A stretch of 46,073 nt of DNA from Treponema sp. (GCA_031266775.1 JAISAQ010000084.1:1-46073), one strand, 5' to 3'. Positions 17,120 through 25,797 are shown, counted from the stretch's first letter. Notes: generated from the letters alone by a model not told the origin. Numbers and translations: made by a program.

Positions 17120-17859
17120 AGCAAATACACGGATTTCCAAAGAGCCTTTACAGGGTTCCTACCAAATATTGCGGCGGCTGCGGCCACGGGGTAATACACC
17201 GTATTATCACCGAACTAATAGACGAAATGGGGCTGCGTGAAAAGGCCGTCATCACAAACCCGGTGGGCTGCGCCATTTGGGCGGATCTCTACTTCGATTT
17301 TGATTCGGTCCAGCCGCCCCACGGCAGGACTCCCGCCGCGGCCACCGGGGTCAAGCGCGTTCTTCCCGATCATTTGGTGATCTGCTATCAGGGCGACGGG
17401 GACATGGCGGCCATAGGCACCGCGGAAATGATACACGCGGCGAACCGGGGCGAAAAATTCACCACGATCTTTGTGAACAACGCGATCTACGGCATGACAG
17501 GCGGCCAGATGGCTCCCACTACCCTCATTGGACAGAAAGCCTCCACCGCCCCCGAAGGGCGCGATCCGGGGGAGGCCGGCATGGGATACCCTGTCAGGGT
17601 ATCCGAGCTCCTGGCCGTTCTGGACGGGACCCGTTACATAGCACGGGGGGCGGTAAACAGCGCCCCAAACGTCCGCAAGACCAGGCAGTACATACGCAGG
17701 GCCTTTGAGGCCCAGATGCGGGGCGAAGGTTTTACCATGGTGGAAGTCCTTTCACAGTGCCCCACCAACTGGGGCATGGAGCCCGTTCAGTCTGTTGAAT
17801 GGCTGGAACAGCACATGATGCCTGTCTTCCCCCTTGGGGAAATCAAAAATACTTTATAG
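17116..17859 (+). CDS. 2-oxoacid:ferredoxin oxidoreductase beta subunit
   Basis: This is the thiamine diphosphate-binding catalytic subunit (247 aa). It shows the KYCGGCGHG cysteine motif near the N-terminus. The cofactor motif GDGDMAAIGTAE continues to VNNAIYGMTGGQ, and SQCPTNWG lies near the end. The ATG at 17116 overlaps the alpha-subunit stop by four bases (ATGA), so the two are coupled. A longer open frame in the same phase runs back into the alpha gene but is not coding. A GC hairpin lies in the 63-base gap before the gamma-subunit gene. Confidence 0.95.
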   Translation: MKQIHGFPKSLYRVPTKYCGGCGHGVIHRIITELIDEMGLREKAVITNPVGCAIWADLYFDFDSVQPPHGRTPAAATGVKRVLPDHLVICYQGDGDMAAIGTAEMIHAANRGEKFTTIFVNNAIYGMTGGQMAPTTLIGQKASTAPEGRDPGEAGMGYPVRVSELLAVLDGTRYIARGAVNSAPNVRKTRQYIRRAFEAQMRGEGFTMVEVLSQCPTNWGMEPVQSVEWLEQHMMPVFPLGEIKNTL

Positions 17860-17880
17860 AGAAAGTTTTTTCAAAGCCGG

Positions 17881-17893
17881 GCCCGGTCCGGGC
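17881..17893 (+). other. Small GC hairpin between beta- and gamma-subunit genes
   Basis: GCCCG-GTC-CGGGC can form a 5-bp stem with a 3-base loop. There is no T run. It may tune processing or stability of the operon mRNA. Confidence 0.3.
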
Positions 17894-17922
17894 TCTATGT
17901 ATGTTTTCCGGGAGAGTGTTTG

Positions 17923-18459
17923 ATGACGGAAAAGAGTTTTTTTGCCGGTTTCGGCGGACAGGGAATAGTGTCCCTTGGTCAGATATGGGTGTACTGCGCC
18001 ATGAAAGAGGGGAAGAACGTTACCTTTTTCCCCTTTTACGGTGCCGAAAAACGGGGCGGCATAGCCAGAGCCGGTGTCATTGTCTCCGACAGCGAGATCG
18101 CAAGCCCCCTTGTAACAACACCCGATTCGGCGCTGGTGATGAACGGCGATTCTCTTCCCCTCTGCGAAGGCATCCTTAAAGACGGCGGGCTTCTGGTGAT
18201 CAATTCAACGCTGGTAAAGGAAGAGCCCAAACGGCAGGGGCTCAGGGTCGTAAGGATCGAGGCCACATCGCTCGCCGAAAAAATAGGGAATATCCGTTTT
18301 GCCAACATGGTCGCCCTGGGCGCCATGGCCCGGCTTACAGGGGCCCTTTCCGTTACAAATATAGAGGAGATTTTACGGGACTTTTTTACGCCCGACAAGC
18401 ATAAATTTATCCCCATGAATGTAGAAGCCATACAGGCGGGTTTTGGAGCGGCCGCGTAG
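17923..18459 (+). CDS. 2-oxoacid:ferredoxin oxidoreductase gamma subunit
   Basis: This 178-aa subunit has the family start FFAGFGGQGIVSLGQIW and the conserved SDSEIASPLVTTPDSALVMN. It completes the four-subunit oxidoreductase and takes part in CoA binding in relatives. ATG 17923 follows GGGAGAG; a TTG one codon earlier is the only alternative. The next gene starts on the base after the stop codon, so an exported protein without obvious metabolic function is read from the same mRNA. Confidence 0.94.
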   Translation: MTEKSFFAGFGGQGIVSLGQIWVYCAMKEGKNVTFFPFYGAEKRGGIARAGVIVSDSEIASPLVTTPDSALVMNGDSLPLCEGILKDGGLLVINSTLVKEEPKRQGLRVVRIEATSLAEKIGNIRFANMVALGAMARLTGALSVTNIEEILRDFFTPDKHKFIPMNVEAIQAGFGAAA

Positions 18460-19431
18460 ATGCGGGGAAGGCCGTCTTTTCCGGTTCTTGCGTTTGTTTT
18501 CCTGCCGGTCGCCGTTTTCCCCCTCTGGGCCATTCCCAAACCGGCGGCGTCCTCGGATCTGGTCTTCCGCGGTTCCACAAAGCCCGAGGCGGAGCTTACC
18601 TTTAACCAGCGTTTTATGTTCCCGGCGTTCCGGGGCAGAGGCCCCTTGACGCTGGACAACAACGTGGAAACGATCCTTTCGGTGACAATGACCCCCGTTT
18701 CCCTTAAAGGCGGCGCCGAGGCCGTATTCACCCCCGCCGCCTTTTTCAAACTGTCCGCCGGAACCAGACTGGGTTCCGGGTGGAACATCACCCTTTCAGG
18801 CAGACATCTGTACGGCCTTGCCTTTAATGTGCCGGAAAACAGCCGGGCGGCGGCGTTTTCGGGCGGCAGCAAAAAATCGGTGATACAGAGTTCCGCTTTT
18901 GACGGTGTGGTGTGGAAGGCCTACGGGGGAAGCACCCTCCAGTTTGACATGGCGGCCCTGTGGCCGGGCGACTGGCATCATATTGTGTTCCGCGCCTACA
19001 ACGAGGTACATTACAAGGCCTACACGCGGGCGGGAAGCGGGGAGACGTGGGTTTACGAGGTAAACGAAGAGGAAAACAGGAACGGCTGGAATTATTACGG
19101 CCAGTTCTTTATCGGGTATCAGATGCCCTTTTTGTTTAATCTGGCGGGTGTCCAGGCTGAGGTAGACCAGTTCCTGTACAATACGCCGGGCGGCAGCTTT
19201 TGGGGCGATACTCTGGGCCGGTGGATCTTCTCGGGCGCGTTTAACTGCGCCGTCACCCCCCGTTTCGACGCGCTGGTTGCCGTTCAGCTGCGGACCATGC
19301 GGAATTACAAGGACGGGGACCGGAACAACGGCGCCCATTACTTTTACCAGTACCGGGAATTGGACGGAAGATCCCCCCTGCGGCTGGAATTTTACCGCGT
19401 TGCCCTGATATTGAGCTACAGATTCAACTAA
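18460..19431 (+). CDS. Exported protein, possible outer-membrane beta-barrel
   Basis: This 323-aa protein begins with a signal peptide (MRGRPSFPVLAFVFLPVAVF, probable cleavage after PLWA). The rest is rich in alternating aromatic and polar residues, with many short amphipathic strand-like stretches such as WNITLSGRHLYGL and FDALVAVQLRTMRNY. It ends in a strand finishing YRFN, which suits a beta-barrel closing strand. No family is recognised. The ATG directly follows the gamma-subunit stop with no ribosome site, so it likely depends on coupled translation. The cytosolic enzyme and a possible outer-membrane protein might share a substrate, such as a branched-chain acid, but this is speculation. 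Confidence 0.7.
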   Translation: MRGRPSFPVLAFVFLPVAVFPLWAIPKPAASSDLVFRGSTKPEAELTFNQRFMFPAFRGRGPLTLDNNVETILSVTMTPVSLKGGAEAVFTPAAFFKLSAGTRLGSGWNITLSGRHLYGLAFNVPENSRAAAFSGGSKKSVIQSSAFDGVVWKAYGGSTLQFDMAALWPGDWHHIVFRAYNEVHYKAYTRAGSGETWVYEVNEEENRNGWNYYGQFFIGYQMPFLFNLAGVQAEVDQFLYNTPGGSFWGDTLGRWIFSGAFNCAVTPRFDALVAVQLRTMRNYKDGDRNNGAHYFYQYRELDGRSPLRLEFYRVALILSYRFN

Positions 19432-19528
19432 AGCGGCCGATTATTAAAGAGGGAACTTCTAAAAACTTCGGTTGTAAGAGATTTTCGGCAGAAGCGGTTC
19501 CGAAATACCGGAATTTGGAACCGGATTG

Positions 19529-19558
19529 TTGACAATAGTGTTCCGTAACTGGTATAAT
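19529..19558 (+). promoter_or_regulatory. Consensus sigma-70 promoter of the M23/bactofilin/YaaR/RicT operon
   Basis: TTGACA (19529-19534) and TATAAT (19553-19558) are both perfect, with an 18-bp spacer. The first gene starts 27 bases downstream. This is the strongest promoter match in the window. Confidence 0.8.
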
Positions 19559-19584
19559 TAAGAAAATTTAATAAGGGGTGAACG

Positions 19585-20628
19585 GTGGCAGCGGTTCATG
19601 ATTATAAACGCCTTGAGAACAGCATGGTTCAAAAGGTAAAACATGCCGCCGCGGCCGCGGCGGGCTGCGCCGCCAATTTCTTCAGGGCTATTTTCCGTTT
19701 TCTGAACCGCCGGTATACGGTTGTGTTCGTTCCCCATTCCGAAAAACGGGTGTATAACCTTCACGTTACCGTGCTTTCCATGTGCGGCTGTTTTCTTGTT
19801 TTGGCGGGTTTTCTCGCGGCGTTTTTCTGGTACGGCGCTTCGTACAGCGGCGCGCGGGGCCTTCTTGCGGACAAGGACGGCCGGCTCCAGGATGTTCAGG
19901 CGAATCTTGATCAGCTCCGGGACGAATTATCCCGGCTGCGTCATGAGGCCCGCGAATTTGAGACGGCCTTTTCGGGGACGCTGTCTACCCTTGGGGCGGA
20001 TGTTTCGGGAACGGGCGCTTCCGCTTCCTCCGAATTGTACGGCGATCTTTCATCCTTTTTCGATATCAACGAAACACCTGAAGGCAGCCTCCGCGAGGTG
20101 GACGACGTGCGCCGCCTTTCGGCCTATTTTGCCTCGATAAAGGAGCCTGTCAGGGAAATAGGCACATTGCTGGATTCCCAGAGCGCCCTTTTAACGGAAA
20201 TTCCCAGCATCTGGCCCATCAAGGGCGGCATAGGGCATATTTCCATGTTCTTCGGCCAGAACGAGCATCCCTTTAGCGGGCAGTACTACATACACAAGGG
20301 CATCGATCTTTCAACCTACCGTTCCGGGGACCCCATCGTGGCTACCGCGGACGGCCAGGTGGTGACCATAGACTACGACAACGACGGTTTCGGTAATTCC
20401 ATTATCATTAAGCATAAACATGGCTACTACACCCGGTACGCCCACATGCAGGGCTTCAAGGTGAAGATAGGCCAGCGGGTTCAGCAGCACGAGGTAATAG
20501 GCTGGATAGGCAATACCGGTCTTTCTACCGGGCCCCATCTGCATTACGAGGTTCATGTGGGTTCGGACGTGGTGGATCCGTACAAATACATTAATATCCG
20601 TTCCAGTATCGCGAAAAACGGGCGGTAA
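19585..20628 (+). CDS. M23 (LytM-type) metallopeptidase, membrane anchored
   Basis: This is a probable peptidoglycan endopeptidase of 347 aa. A cytoplasmic N-terminus of about 58 residues precedes one membrane segment (about 60-84), then a coiled coil (about 95-128). The C-terminal LytM domain keeps its zinc ligands: His237 and Asp241 in HKGID, and His318 and His320 in HLHYEV. The enzyme should therefore be active, cutting peptide cross-links in the periplasm. The start is GTG with AAGGGGTG upstream. It is followed at once by a bactofilin gene. In Helicobacter such a pairing (a Csd peptidase with CcmA) shapes the helical cell, so a role in spirochaete cell form is likely. Confidence 0.92.
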   Translation: MAAVHDYKRLENSMVQKVKHAAAAAAGCAANFFRAIFRFLNRRYTVVFVPHSEKRVYNLHVTVLSMCGCFLVLAGFLAAFFWYGASYSGARGLLADKDGRLQDVQANLDQLRDELSRLRHEAREFETAFSGTLSTLGADVSGTGASASSELYGDLSSFFDINETPEGSLREVDDVRRLSAYFASIKEPVREIGTLLDSQSALLTEIPSIWPIKGGIGHISMFFGQNEHPFSGQYYIHKGIDLSTYRSGDPIVATADGQVVTIDYDNDGFGNSIIIKHKHGYYTRYAHMQGFKVKIGQRVQQHEVIGWIGNTGLSTGPHLHYEVHVGSDVVDPYKYINIRSSIAKNGR

Positions 20629-20638
20629 GGTCCGCGGT

Positions 20639-21073
20639 ATGGCCGTTGGTAAACGCGAAGATTTCTCAATAAACACCATTATTGGCCCCAACACGCGGGT
20701 AAACGGGGATCTTGAAACCGGCGGGTTTACCCGTGTGGACGGCAGCATACAGGGAAACCTCAGCGCCTCAGGCAGGGTGGTTATCGGCGAAAAAGCCCGT
20801 CTTAAAAGCAGTGTCTCGGGAACGTCCGTTACCATAGGCGGCGTGGTATACGGAAACGTGCTCGCCAGCGAGCGGCTTGTTATCCTTTCCACCGCGCTGG
20901 TTATGGGCGATATTATAACGCGGCGCATCCAGGCCGATGAAGGCTGCCTTATTCACGGCAGGGTGTCCGTATGCGTTACCGAAGAAGGCTTGAACAGGGC
21001 CCTGTCCGAATACCGGGACATGCAGGGCATACGATCCGCGCTGCCCCGGTTCAAAAACCATGGCCAAAGTTGA
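20639..21073 (+). CDS. Bactofilin (polymer-forming cytoskeletal protein)
   Basis: This 144-aa protein has the bactofilin beta-helix: repeated short strands with Gly and Val, including TIIGPNTRVNGDLET, VDGSIQGNLSASGRVVIGE and GGVVYGNVLASERLVI. Bactofilins form filaments without nucleotides at the inner membrane and position wall enzymes. The ATG at 20639 is chosen because the N-terminus MAVGKREDFSINTIIG fits the family and TAAGG sits upstream, overlapping the peptidase stop. The frame remains open further upstream without coding signs. It overlaps the next gene by 14 bases. Confidence 0.92.
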   Translation: MAVGKREDFSINTIIGPNTRVNGDLETGGFTRVDGSIQGNLSASGRVVIGEKARLKSSVSGTSVTIGGVVYGNVLASERLVILSTALVMGDIITRRIQADEGCLIHGRVSVCVTEEGLNRALSEYRDMQGIRSALPRFKNHGQS

Positions 21074-21605
21074 CTCCCCCGATCTTCTCTATGTGAATCC
21101 CGCCGCCGCCGGAATAAAGCCGGAGGCAAGGAAGGAAAAACAGCGCGTTGGAAAGGGGCGCCTTTCCCGTTTTTCGTCGGCCCTTGACGCGGCCGGAAAA
21201 GCCGAAGCCGCGGACGGGTCCTTCCGTGACCTTCCCGTTTCCGGTGAAACGGTGGATCTCCTCATGGAAGAGGTTCGTGGCGCGGGCGAAGAACTGCGGA
21301 AGAGGCCCCTTCCCGGCGAAATTCTCCGTTACAGGCAGGCGGTGCGGGACTTTATGCACTATGTGGTGGAAAACGGCTTTGCCGTGGACAGTGTCGAAGG
21401 CGTTCCCAATTACCTCAGACCCGCGTACCGGGGCGGGCGGGGAACGCCCGAATCCCGGTCGGGCCAGCGCTATGTCAGTGTCCGGATTGTGGACAAAAAA
21501 CTTGAGGATCTGGCCGCATCCATCCTTTCGGGACAGGCGGATCAGCTTGAACTGGCCTCTCGCCTTGAGGAAATTACCGGACTTCTGGTAGACTTGCTGC
21601 AGTAA
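21060..21605 (+). CDS. yaaR: YaaR family protein (DUF327)
   Basis: This 181-aa protein carries the DUF327 features in its C-terminal part: LLMEEVRGAGEELRK, RYRQAVRDFMHYVVENG and VSVRIVDKKLEDLA. The N-terminal 60 residues are basic and probably disordered. The function of YaaR is unknown. In Bacillus its gene lies near yaaT (ricT) in the tmk-holB cluster; here it is again followed by ricT. That conserved pairing supports the assignment and hints at a joint role. It overlaps the bactofilin gene end. Confidence 0.85.
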   Translation: MAKVDSPDLLYVNPAAAGIKPEARKEKQRVGKGRLSRFSSALDAAGKAEAADGSFRDLPVSGETVDLLMEEVRGAGEELRKRPLPGEILRYRQAVRDFMHYVVENGFAVDSVEGVPNYLRPAYRGGRGTPESRSGQRYVSVRIVDKKLEDLAASILSGQADQLELASRLEEITGLLVDLLQ

Positions 21606-21619
21606 AACAGCGAGGTTAC

Positions 21620-22564
21620 ATGAGCGATTCTTTTGAAGATGAAATAGACGAAGATATTTCTTCGCTGGAGGATAACCCCTCCGAGCTTGAAGAAACCGAG
21701 GTTATTACCGGCGCAGGGGAAACAGGCGAGGCGATAGCCCCGGATATGCCGGTGTACCGGCTCCGTCTTCTCTATTCCCAGGAAACTTTTCCCGCGGTCT
21801 ACAAGGGAGATCCCCTTGCCCCCCGCGATATGGTGCTTGTCCCCACCCGCTTTGGCCGGGATCTGGCCCAGGTCATAGGCCCGGTGCAGGGTACTTTTTC
21901 CGCGTCCGAGCTGGCCTGGATAGAGCGGATCGCCACGGAAGAGGATCTTGCCAAGGCCTGCCACAACCACGGCCAGGAACAGGAGGCCTTCCGCATCTGC
22001 CGGGAAAAGATCGAAAGCCACCGGCTGGAAATGAAGCTGGTCTCGGTGCACTACCTTCTTGAGGAGCCCAAGATACTCTTTTTCTTTACCGCGGAAAACC
22101 GGGTAGATTTCCGGGAACTGGTTAAGGATCTGGTCGGTATATTCCGTACCCGCATAGAGCTGAGGCAGATTGGCGTCAGGGACGAGGCGAGGGTAACAGG
22201 AGGGCTGGGGGTCTGCGGCAGGGGCTATTGCTGCCACATGGTGTCGGACAAGCTCAAGCCCGTTTCCATAAAAATGGCGAAAGATCAGAACCTTTCCCTT
22301 AATTCCATGAAAATATCGGGGCCCTGCGGGCGGCTGCTTTGCTGTCTTTCCTATGAGCATTGTTTTTACAGCGAACAGCGCCGCCTTATGCCTTCCGAAG
22401 GGGCCAGAATCAGCCACGACGGCGCGCAGTGGAAGGTCATGGAGGTGAACGTTGTACTGGGACAGATAAGGCTCGGCGCCGAAGACGGGCGCGTGCTTAC
22501 CCTGCCCGCCTCCCGCTTCCGGCGGGCCGATAACAAGTGGAGCCTCACCGAAGAAGGGGAATGA
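21620..22564 (+). CDS. ricT: PSP1 / RicT (YaaT) family protein
   Basis: This 314-aa protein has a short acidic N-terminal tail (about residues 1-45) and then the PSP1 core. The conserved cysteine region reads GGLGVCGRGYCCHM and, later, SGPCGRLLCCLSYEH. In Bacillus, RicT (YaaT) joins RicA and RicF in a [4Fe-4S]-containing complex that assists RNase Y in mRNA maturation and affects phosphorelay signalling. Whether RicA and RicF exist here cannot be seen. It is the last gene of the peptidase-bactofilin-YaaR operon. Confidence 0.9.
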   Translation: MSDSFEDEIDEDISSLEDNPSELEETEVITGAGETGEAIAPDMPVYRLRLLYSQETFPAVYKGDPLAPRDMVLVPTRFGRDLAQVIGPVQGTFSASELAWIERIATEEDLAKACHNHGQEQEAFRICREKIESHRLEMKLVSVHYLLEEPKILFFFTAENRVDFRELVKDLVGIFRTRIELRQIGVRDEARVTGGLGVCGRGYCCHMVSDKLKPVSIKMAKDQNLSLNSMKISGPCGRLLCCLSYEHCFYSEQRRLMPSEGARISHDGAQWKVMEVNVVLGQIRLGAEDGRVLTLPASRFRRADNKWSLTEEGE

Positions 22565-22722
22565 GGGCGCTTTATTACAATATCAGGCTGATTTTGTCTG
22601 TTTTGGGAAGATATTTTGTCCGCGTTGGTCCGCATTGTCCGTGGTCGTTTTGAATTCGGCATTATTGCATTCGGCTTCTCTTTTTTTTCTTTTTTTGTTA
22701 AAATTATTATAGGAAAAACGCG

Positions 22723-22738
22723 GGTCCGGCGCCGGACC
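22723..22738. promoter_or_regulatory. Perfect 16-bp palindrome abutting the S41 protease ribosome site
   Basis: GGTCCGGCGCCGGACC lies just before GAGGAG, the ribosome site of the protease gene. It may be an operator or an mRNA hairpin limiting ribosome access. The T-rich 185-bp region before it holds AT-rich -10-like sequence but no clear paired promoter boxes. Confidence 0.4.
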
Positions 22739-22749
22739 GAGGAGCCTTT

Positions 22750-24246
22750 ATGAAAAAAGATAACGCTGTTTCCCGAAGGAATTTTATTTCCCTTTTGTGG
22801 GTCATTTCAGGCGCGGTTCTCTGCGTAACCTTTGCCGCCGTATCCGTTCCCCGGCTTCCGGCCCAGGGCCAAGGCGGTGAAAACACCCCTTCGGCCAGCA
22901 GACGCTACGCGGCCATTATCCAGAACGTGTTTGACTTTATCCAGCGCAACTATGTGGACGAAGTTGATCCCAATGTGATCTACGAAGGCGCCATGACGGG
23001 CATGCTTAACGCCTTGGGAGATCCCTATTCGGTGTATATGCCCGAATCGGAAATGACGGACCTTAACGACACCACCCAGGGCAACTTCGGCGGGGTGGGC
23101 CTGTATATTTTGGCCGGGGAGTTGCAGGGAGACGGAACCATGAACTATCTTGAAGTGGCCGCTCCCATGGAGGACACTCCCGGCTGGCGGGCGGGGATTA
23201 ATCCCGGCGATCACATCATATCTATCGACGGTGAAAGCACCCGCGGCATGACCATGGAAGGAGTGCTGTCGCGCCTGCGGGGAACGCCCGGCGAAAAGGT
23301 GACCGTGGTGGTACGCCGCGGCGAAAAACTGGAATTTCCCGTCGAAATTGTACGGGCCGTCATCGAGGTGCCCACCACCAAGTACGCCCTCATAGACAAC
23401 ATAGGCTACCTCAAGCTTATTACTTTTACCCCCATGACGGTGGACCGGGCCAGGGAGGCCATTACAGAGTTCAAGGCAAAGGGGTACAAGAGCCTTATAC
23501 TGGATCTGCGCAACAATTACGGCGGGCTTCTTGAGTCGGCCGTGGGAGTTTCGAGCCTCTTCCTCAACGGCGGCGTGGTGGTAAGCACCAAGTCGCGCAT
23601 TCCGGGGGAAAGCAGGAATTTCAACGCGCGGCGCGTTACCATGGTGGATGACGGCATCCCCATTGTGGTGCTCATAAACAAGGGGTCCGCCTCCGCGTCC
23701 GAGATAGTGGCCGGGGCCCTTAAGGACAGAGGCCGCGCCTATCTTGTGGGGGAAAAATCCTACGGCAAGGGCCTTGTTCAGCAGGTGTATCCCCTGGAAA
23801 AGGGCGGTTTCAAGATCACTACCGCCCGGTACTATACCCCCAGCGACGTCAACATAGACCGTATAGGCATCCCGCCCGACAGGGAAATATTGTTCCCCGA
23901 TTTTACCGACGCGGATGCGGAAAAGCTCGGCGCCCTTATTAAATCGAATGTGATCCGTTCCTTTGTCGAAGCCAACCCGGATGTGTCCGCCGCCGGCATC
24001 GACGCCTTTGCGGGGGAACTCAGCGGGGAATACGGCCTTGACCGCGTCCTCCTCAGGCGGCTTGTCAGGAACGAGCAGAACCGGACCAGCATTGCCCCGG
24101 TTTACGATCTTGAGTACGATGTGCAGCTTCAGGAAGCGGTAAACATACTGCGGGGGGGAAGCTACCGCGCCCTGATGCAGACCACCAAGACCCTCAAGGT
24201 TCTGCAAGAGGAAGCCGTTCAGGAAGAGCTTCCGCTGGCATCCTGA
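22750..24246 (+). CDS. S41 family carboxyl-terminal processing protease
   Basis: This 498-aa periplasmic serine protease (CtpA/CtpB type) trims the C-termini of exported proteins. A membrane anchor or signal segment (about residues 14-36) follows a SRRNFI sequence that resembles a Tat motif, though Sec export is usual. A PDZ domain (about 100-200, with GVGLYI and INPGDHIISIDG) binds substrate tails. The S41 domain has the catalytic Ser in GSASASE (residues 312-318) and the Lys in SYGKG. The C-terminal 110 residues are helical. The ribosome site is GAGGAG. It leads a unit with RsmE, a glycosyltransferase and two lipoproteins. Confidence 0.94.
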   Translation: MKKDNAVSRRNFISLLWVISGAVLCVTFAAVSVPRLPAQGQGGENTPSASRRYAAIIQNVFDFIQRNYVDEVDPNVIYEGAMTGMLNALGDPYSVYMPESEMTDLNDTTQGNFGGVGLYILAGELQGDGTMNYLEVAAPMEDTPGWRAGINPGDHIISIDGESTRGMTMEGVLSRLRGTPGEKVTVVVRRGEKLEFPVEIVRAVIEVPTTKYALIDNIGYLKLITFTPMTVDRAREAITEFKAKGYKSLILDLRNNYGGLLESAVGVSSLFLNGGVVVSTKSRIPGESRNFNARRVTMVDDGIPIVVLINKGSASASEIVAGALKDRGRAYLVGEKSYGKGLVQQVYPLEKGGFKITTARYYTPSDVNIDRIGIPPDREILFPDFTDADAEKLGALIKSNVIRSFVEANPDVSAAGIDAFAGELSGEYGLDRVLLRRLVRNEQNRTSIAPVYDLEYDVQLQEAVNILRGGSYRALMQTTKTLKVLQEEAVQEELPLAS

Positions 24247-25073
24247 AACGCTTCATCGTAGAATCCGCCTGTCCTCCAGGGGAGGTGCGGATCTCCGGCA
24301 GGGATTACCATTACCTGGTCCGGGTGCGCCGCCTTTCGGCCGGCGGGGTTTTTCCCGCCCTTCTTCCCGGCGGCACTGAGGCGCGGGTCCGCGTTCTTTC
24401 CGTTGAAGGCGGCGTGCTTACCGGCGTGTGTGAACCGGCGGGCAAGCGCGCGGATGCCCCTGAGCCGGGTCCGCCTGTTCCCGCGTCACGGGGGCCGGGT
24501 CCGCCGTTGCCGCCTATCGTCCTCTTTCAGGCCCTGCCGAAGGGCTCAAAGATGGATCTTGTCGTGCGGCAGGCTGCGGAGGGCGGGCTTGCCGAAGTAG
24601 TTCCCTTTGTTTCGGAACATTCGGCGCCGCCTCCCGCCGGGGGGGAAAAGCCGCGGCGCTGGGAGCGCATTATTCGGGAAGCGCGGCAGCAGAGCGGTTC
24701 CCGCGCCGCCACGGCCCTGCACCGCCCCCTTTCGGCGGACGGGCTTTTTGAATACTGGGAGGATCTGAAAAAGGGGCGCCCGTATCCGCTTAAAGGCGGG
24801 GAAGCGGCAGGGCTGTTTTTTCACGAGACCCCCCTTGCGGATACCGGCCTCCACGATTATCTTGGTAACAATCCGGGAATCGTGGTCTTTGCCGTGGGGC
24901 CCGAAGGGGGCTTTTCTTCCGCCGAAGCGGCCCGGTTCAGGACGGCGGGTTTCGGATCTGTGACCATAGGGGATACTGTGCTGCGAACCGAGACTGCCGC
25001 CCTGTACGGAGCGGCGGCTATACGAACCATACTTCTGGAGAGAAATTTGTGGATGCGGTCCGTGAACGGGTAA
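24243..25073 (+). CDS. rsmE: 16S rRNA (uracil(1498)-N(3))-methyltransferase
   Basis: RsmE methylates U1498 of 16S rRNA using S-adenosylmethionine. The SPOUT knot motifs are clear near the end: VGPEGGFSSAEA and GDTVLRTETAALYGAAA. The N-terminal PUA-like domain reads ISGRDYHYLVRVRRL. The first ordinary start codon in frame is GTG at 24285, but the 14 codons before it encode KRFIVESACPPGE, which matches the usual N-terminus of the family. The only initiator-like codon there is CTG at 24243, overlapping the protease stop as CTGA. I give this start with moderate confidence; the alternative is 24285 (262 aa). A 15-residue Pro-rich insert (near residues 78-92) is unusual. Confidence 0.88.
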   Translation: MKRFIVESACPPGEVRISGRDYHYLVRVRRLSAGGVFPALLPGGTEARVRVLSVEGGVLTGVCEPAGKRADAPEPGPPVPASRGPGPPLPPIVLFQALPKGSKMDLVVRQAAEGGLAEVVPFVSEHSAPPPAGGEKPRRWERIIREARQQSGSRAATALHRPLSADGLFEYWEDLKKGRPYPLKGGEAAGLFFHETPLADTGLHDYLGNNPGIVVFAVGPEGGFSSAEAARFRTAGFGSVTIGDTVLRTETAALYGAAAIRTILLERNLWMRSVNG

Positions 25074-25792
25074 ATCTTCTCAAGGTTCCCCTGGATATAC
25101 TGCCCCAGGACAACCTTGACGCCGTAATATTTGAACTGCTCGCCTCGGGAAAGGGGCGGAATATCGCGCTTCTTTCGCTGTGGGATCTGCTCAGGGCCAG
25201 ACGCAGCGGGGAGTACCGCTCGTATATTCTGGATGCGTCGCTTGTCATTCCCATTTCAAAGAGCCTTGTAAGCGGCGTCAAATTTCTTGCCGGAAAAAAG
25301 GCCGTGCGCTACATGCCCTTCGATTTTGTGGTGCACCTCCTTACCATTCTTGAGGAGCGGGAATTTACCCTGTACCTTATTGGTGGAAAGAGGCAGGTCC
25401 TGAAAAAGACCGAAAAAAACATCCGCCAAACCTTTCCCCGCCTGCGTGTCGTGGGCCGTTATATCGGAGCGTTCAGGCGGCAGGAAGAAGCGGCCATTCT
25501 GGAGGCGATACGGAAGGCCGGCCCGTCGCTGCTCCTTGTCGGCAGGGGAATCAGGGGCGGCGAGCAGTGGATAGCGCGGAATTCGGGCCGGCTGAATCGG
25601 GGGTTACGGCTCTGGTGCAGCGATCTCTTCGATGTGTTTGTTGAACGGAAACGCCGCCCTTCCCGCCGCACCTTTGACCGGGGTCTTGAATGGCTGGGGT
25701 ATTGTTTTCAAAATCCCCTGAAATTTTTCAGGATTTTTCCCTATTTTTACTATAAACTGTTATTAATAGTGTACCGTCTTTTTAAGAGGTGA
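25049..25792 (+). CDS. WecG/TagA/CpsF family glycosyltransferase
   Basis: This 247-aa GT26 enzyme should transfer a sugar such as N-acetylmannosamine(uronic acid) onto a lipid-linked acceptor at the membrane. Family sequences include YILDASLVIPIS with the probable catalytic Asp, FTLYLIGGKRQVL, RLRVVGRYIGAF and LLLVGRGIRGGEQWIARN. The usual PKQE motif is RGGEQ here. The C-terminal tail is basic and aromatic (RIFPYFYYKLLLIVYRLFKR) and should dock on the membrane. The start is GTG with GGAG eight bases upstream; it overlaps rsmE by 25 bases. The glycan it builds is unknown. Confidence 0.87.
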   Translation: MDAVRERVNLLKVPLDILPQDNLDAVIFELLASGKGRNIALLSLWDLLRARRSGEYRSYILDASLVIPISKSLVSGVKFLAGKKAVRYMPFDFVVHLLTILEEREFTLYLIGGKRQVLKKTEKNIRQTFPRLRVVGRYIGAFRRQEEAAILEAIRKAGPSLLLVGRGIRGGEQWIARNSGRLNRGLRLWCSDLFDVFVERKRRPSRRTFDRGLEWLGYCFQNPLKFFRIFPYFYYKLLLIVYRLFKR

Positions 25793-25797
25793 AAAAC

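Noticed and set aside
22774..22791. Tat signal in the S41 protease (SRRNFI)
   Set aside because: It matches loosely, but the segment lacks the usual downstream features and related proteases use the Sec pathway. It is mentioned only as a resemblance.
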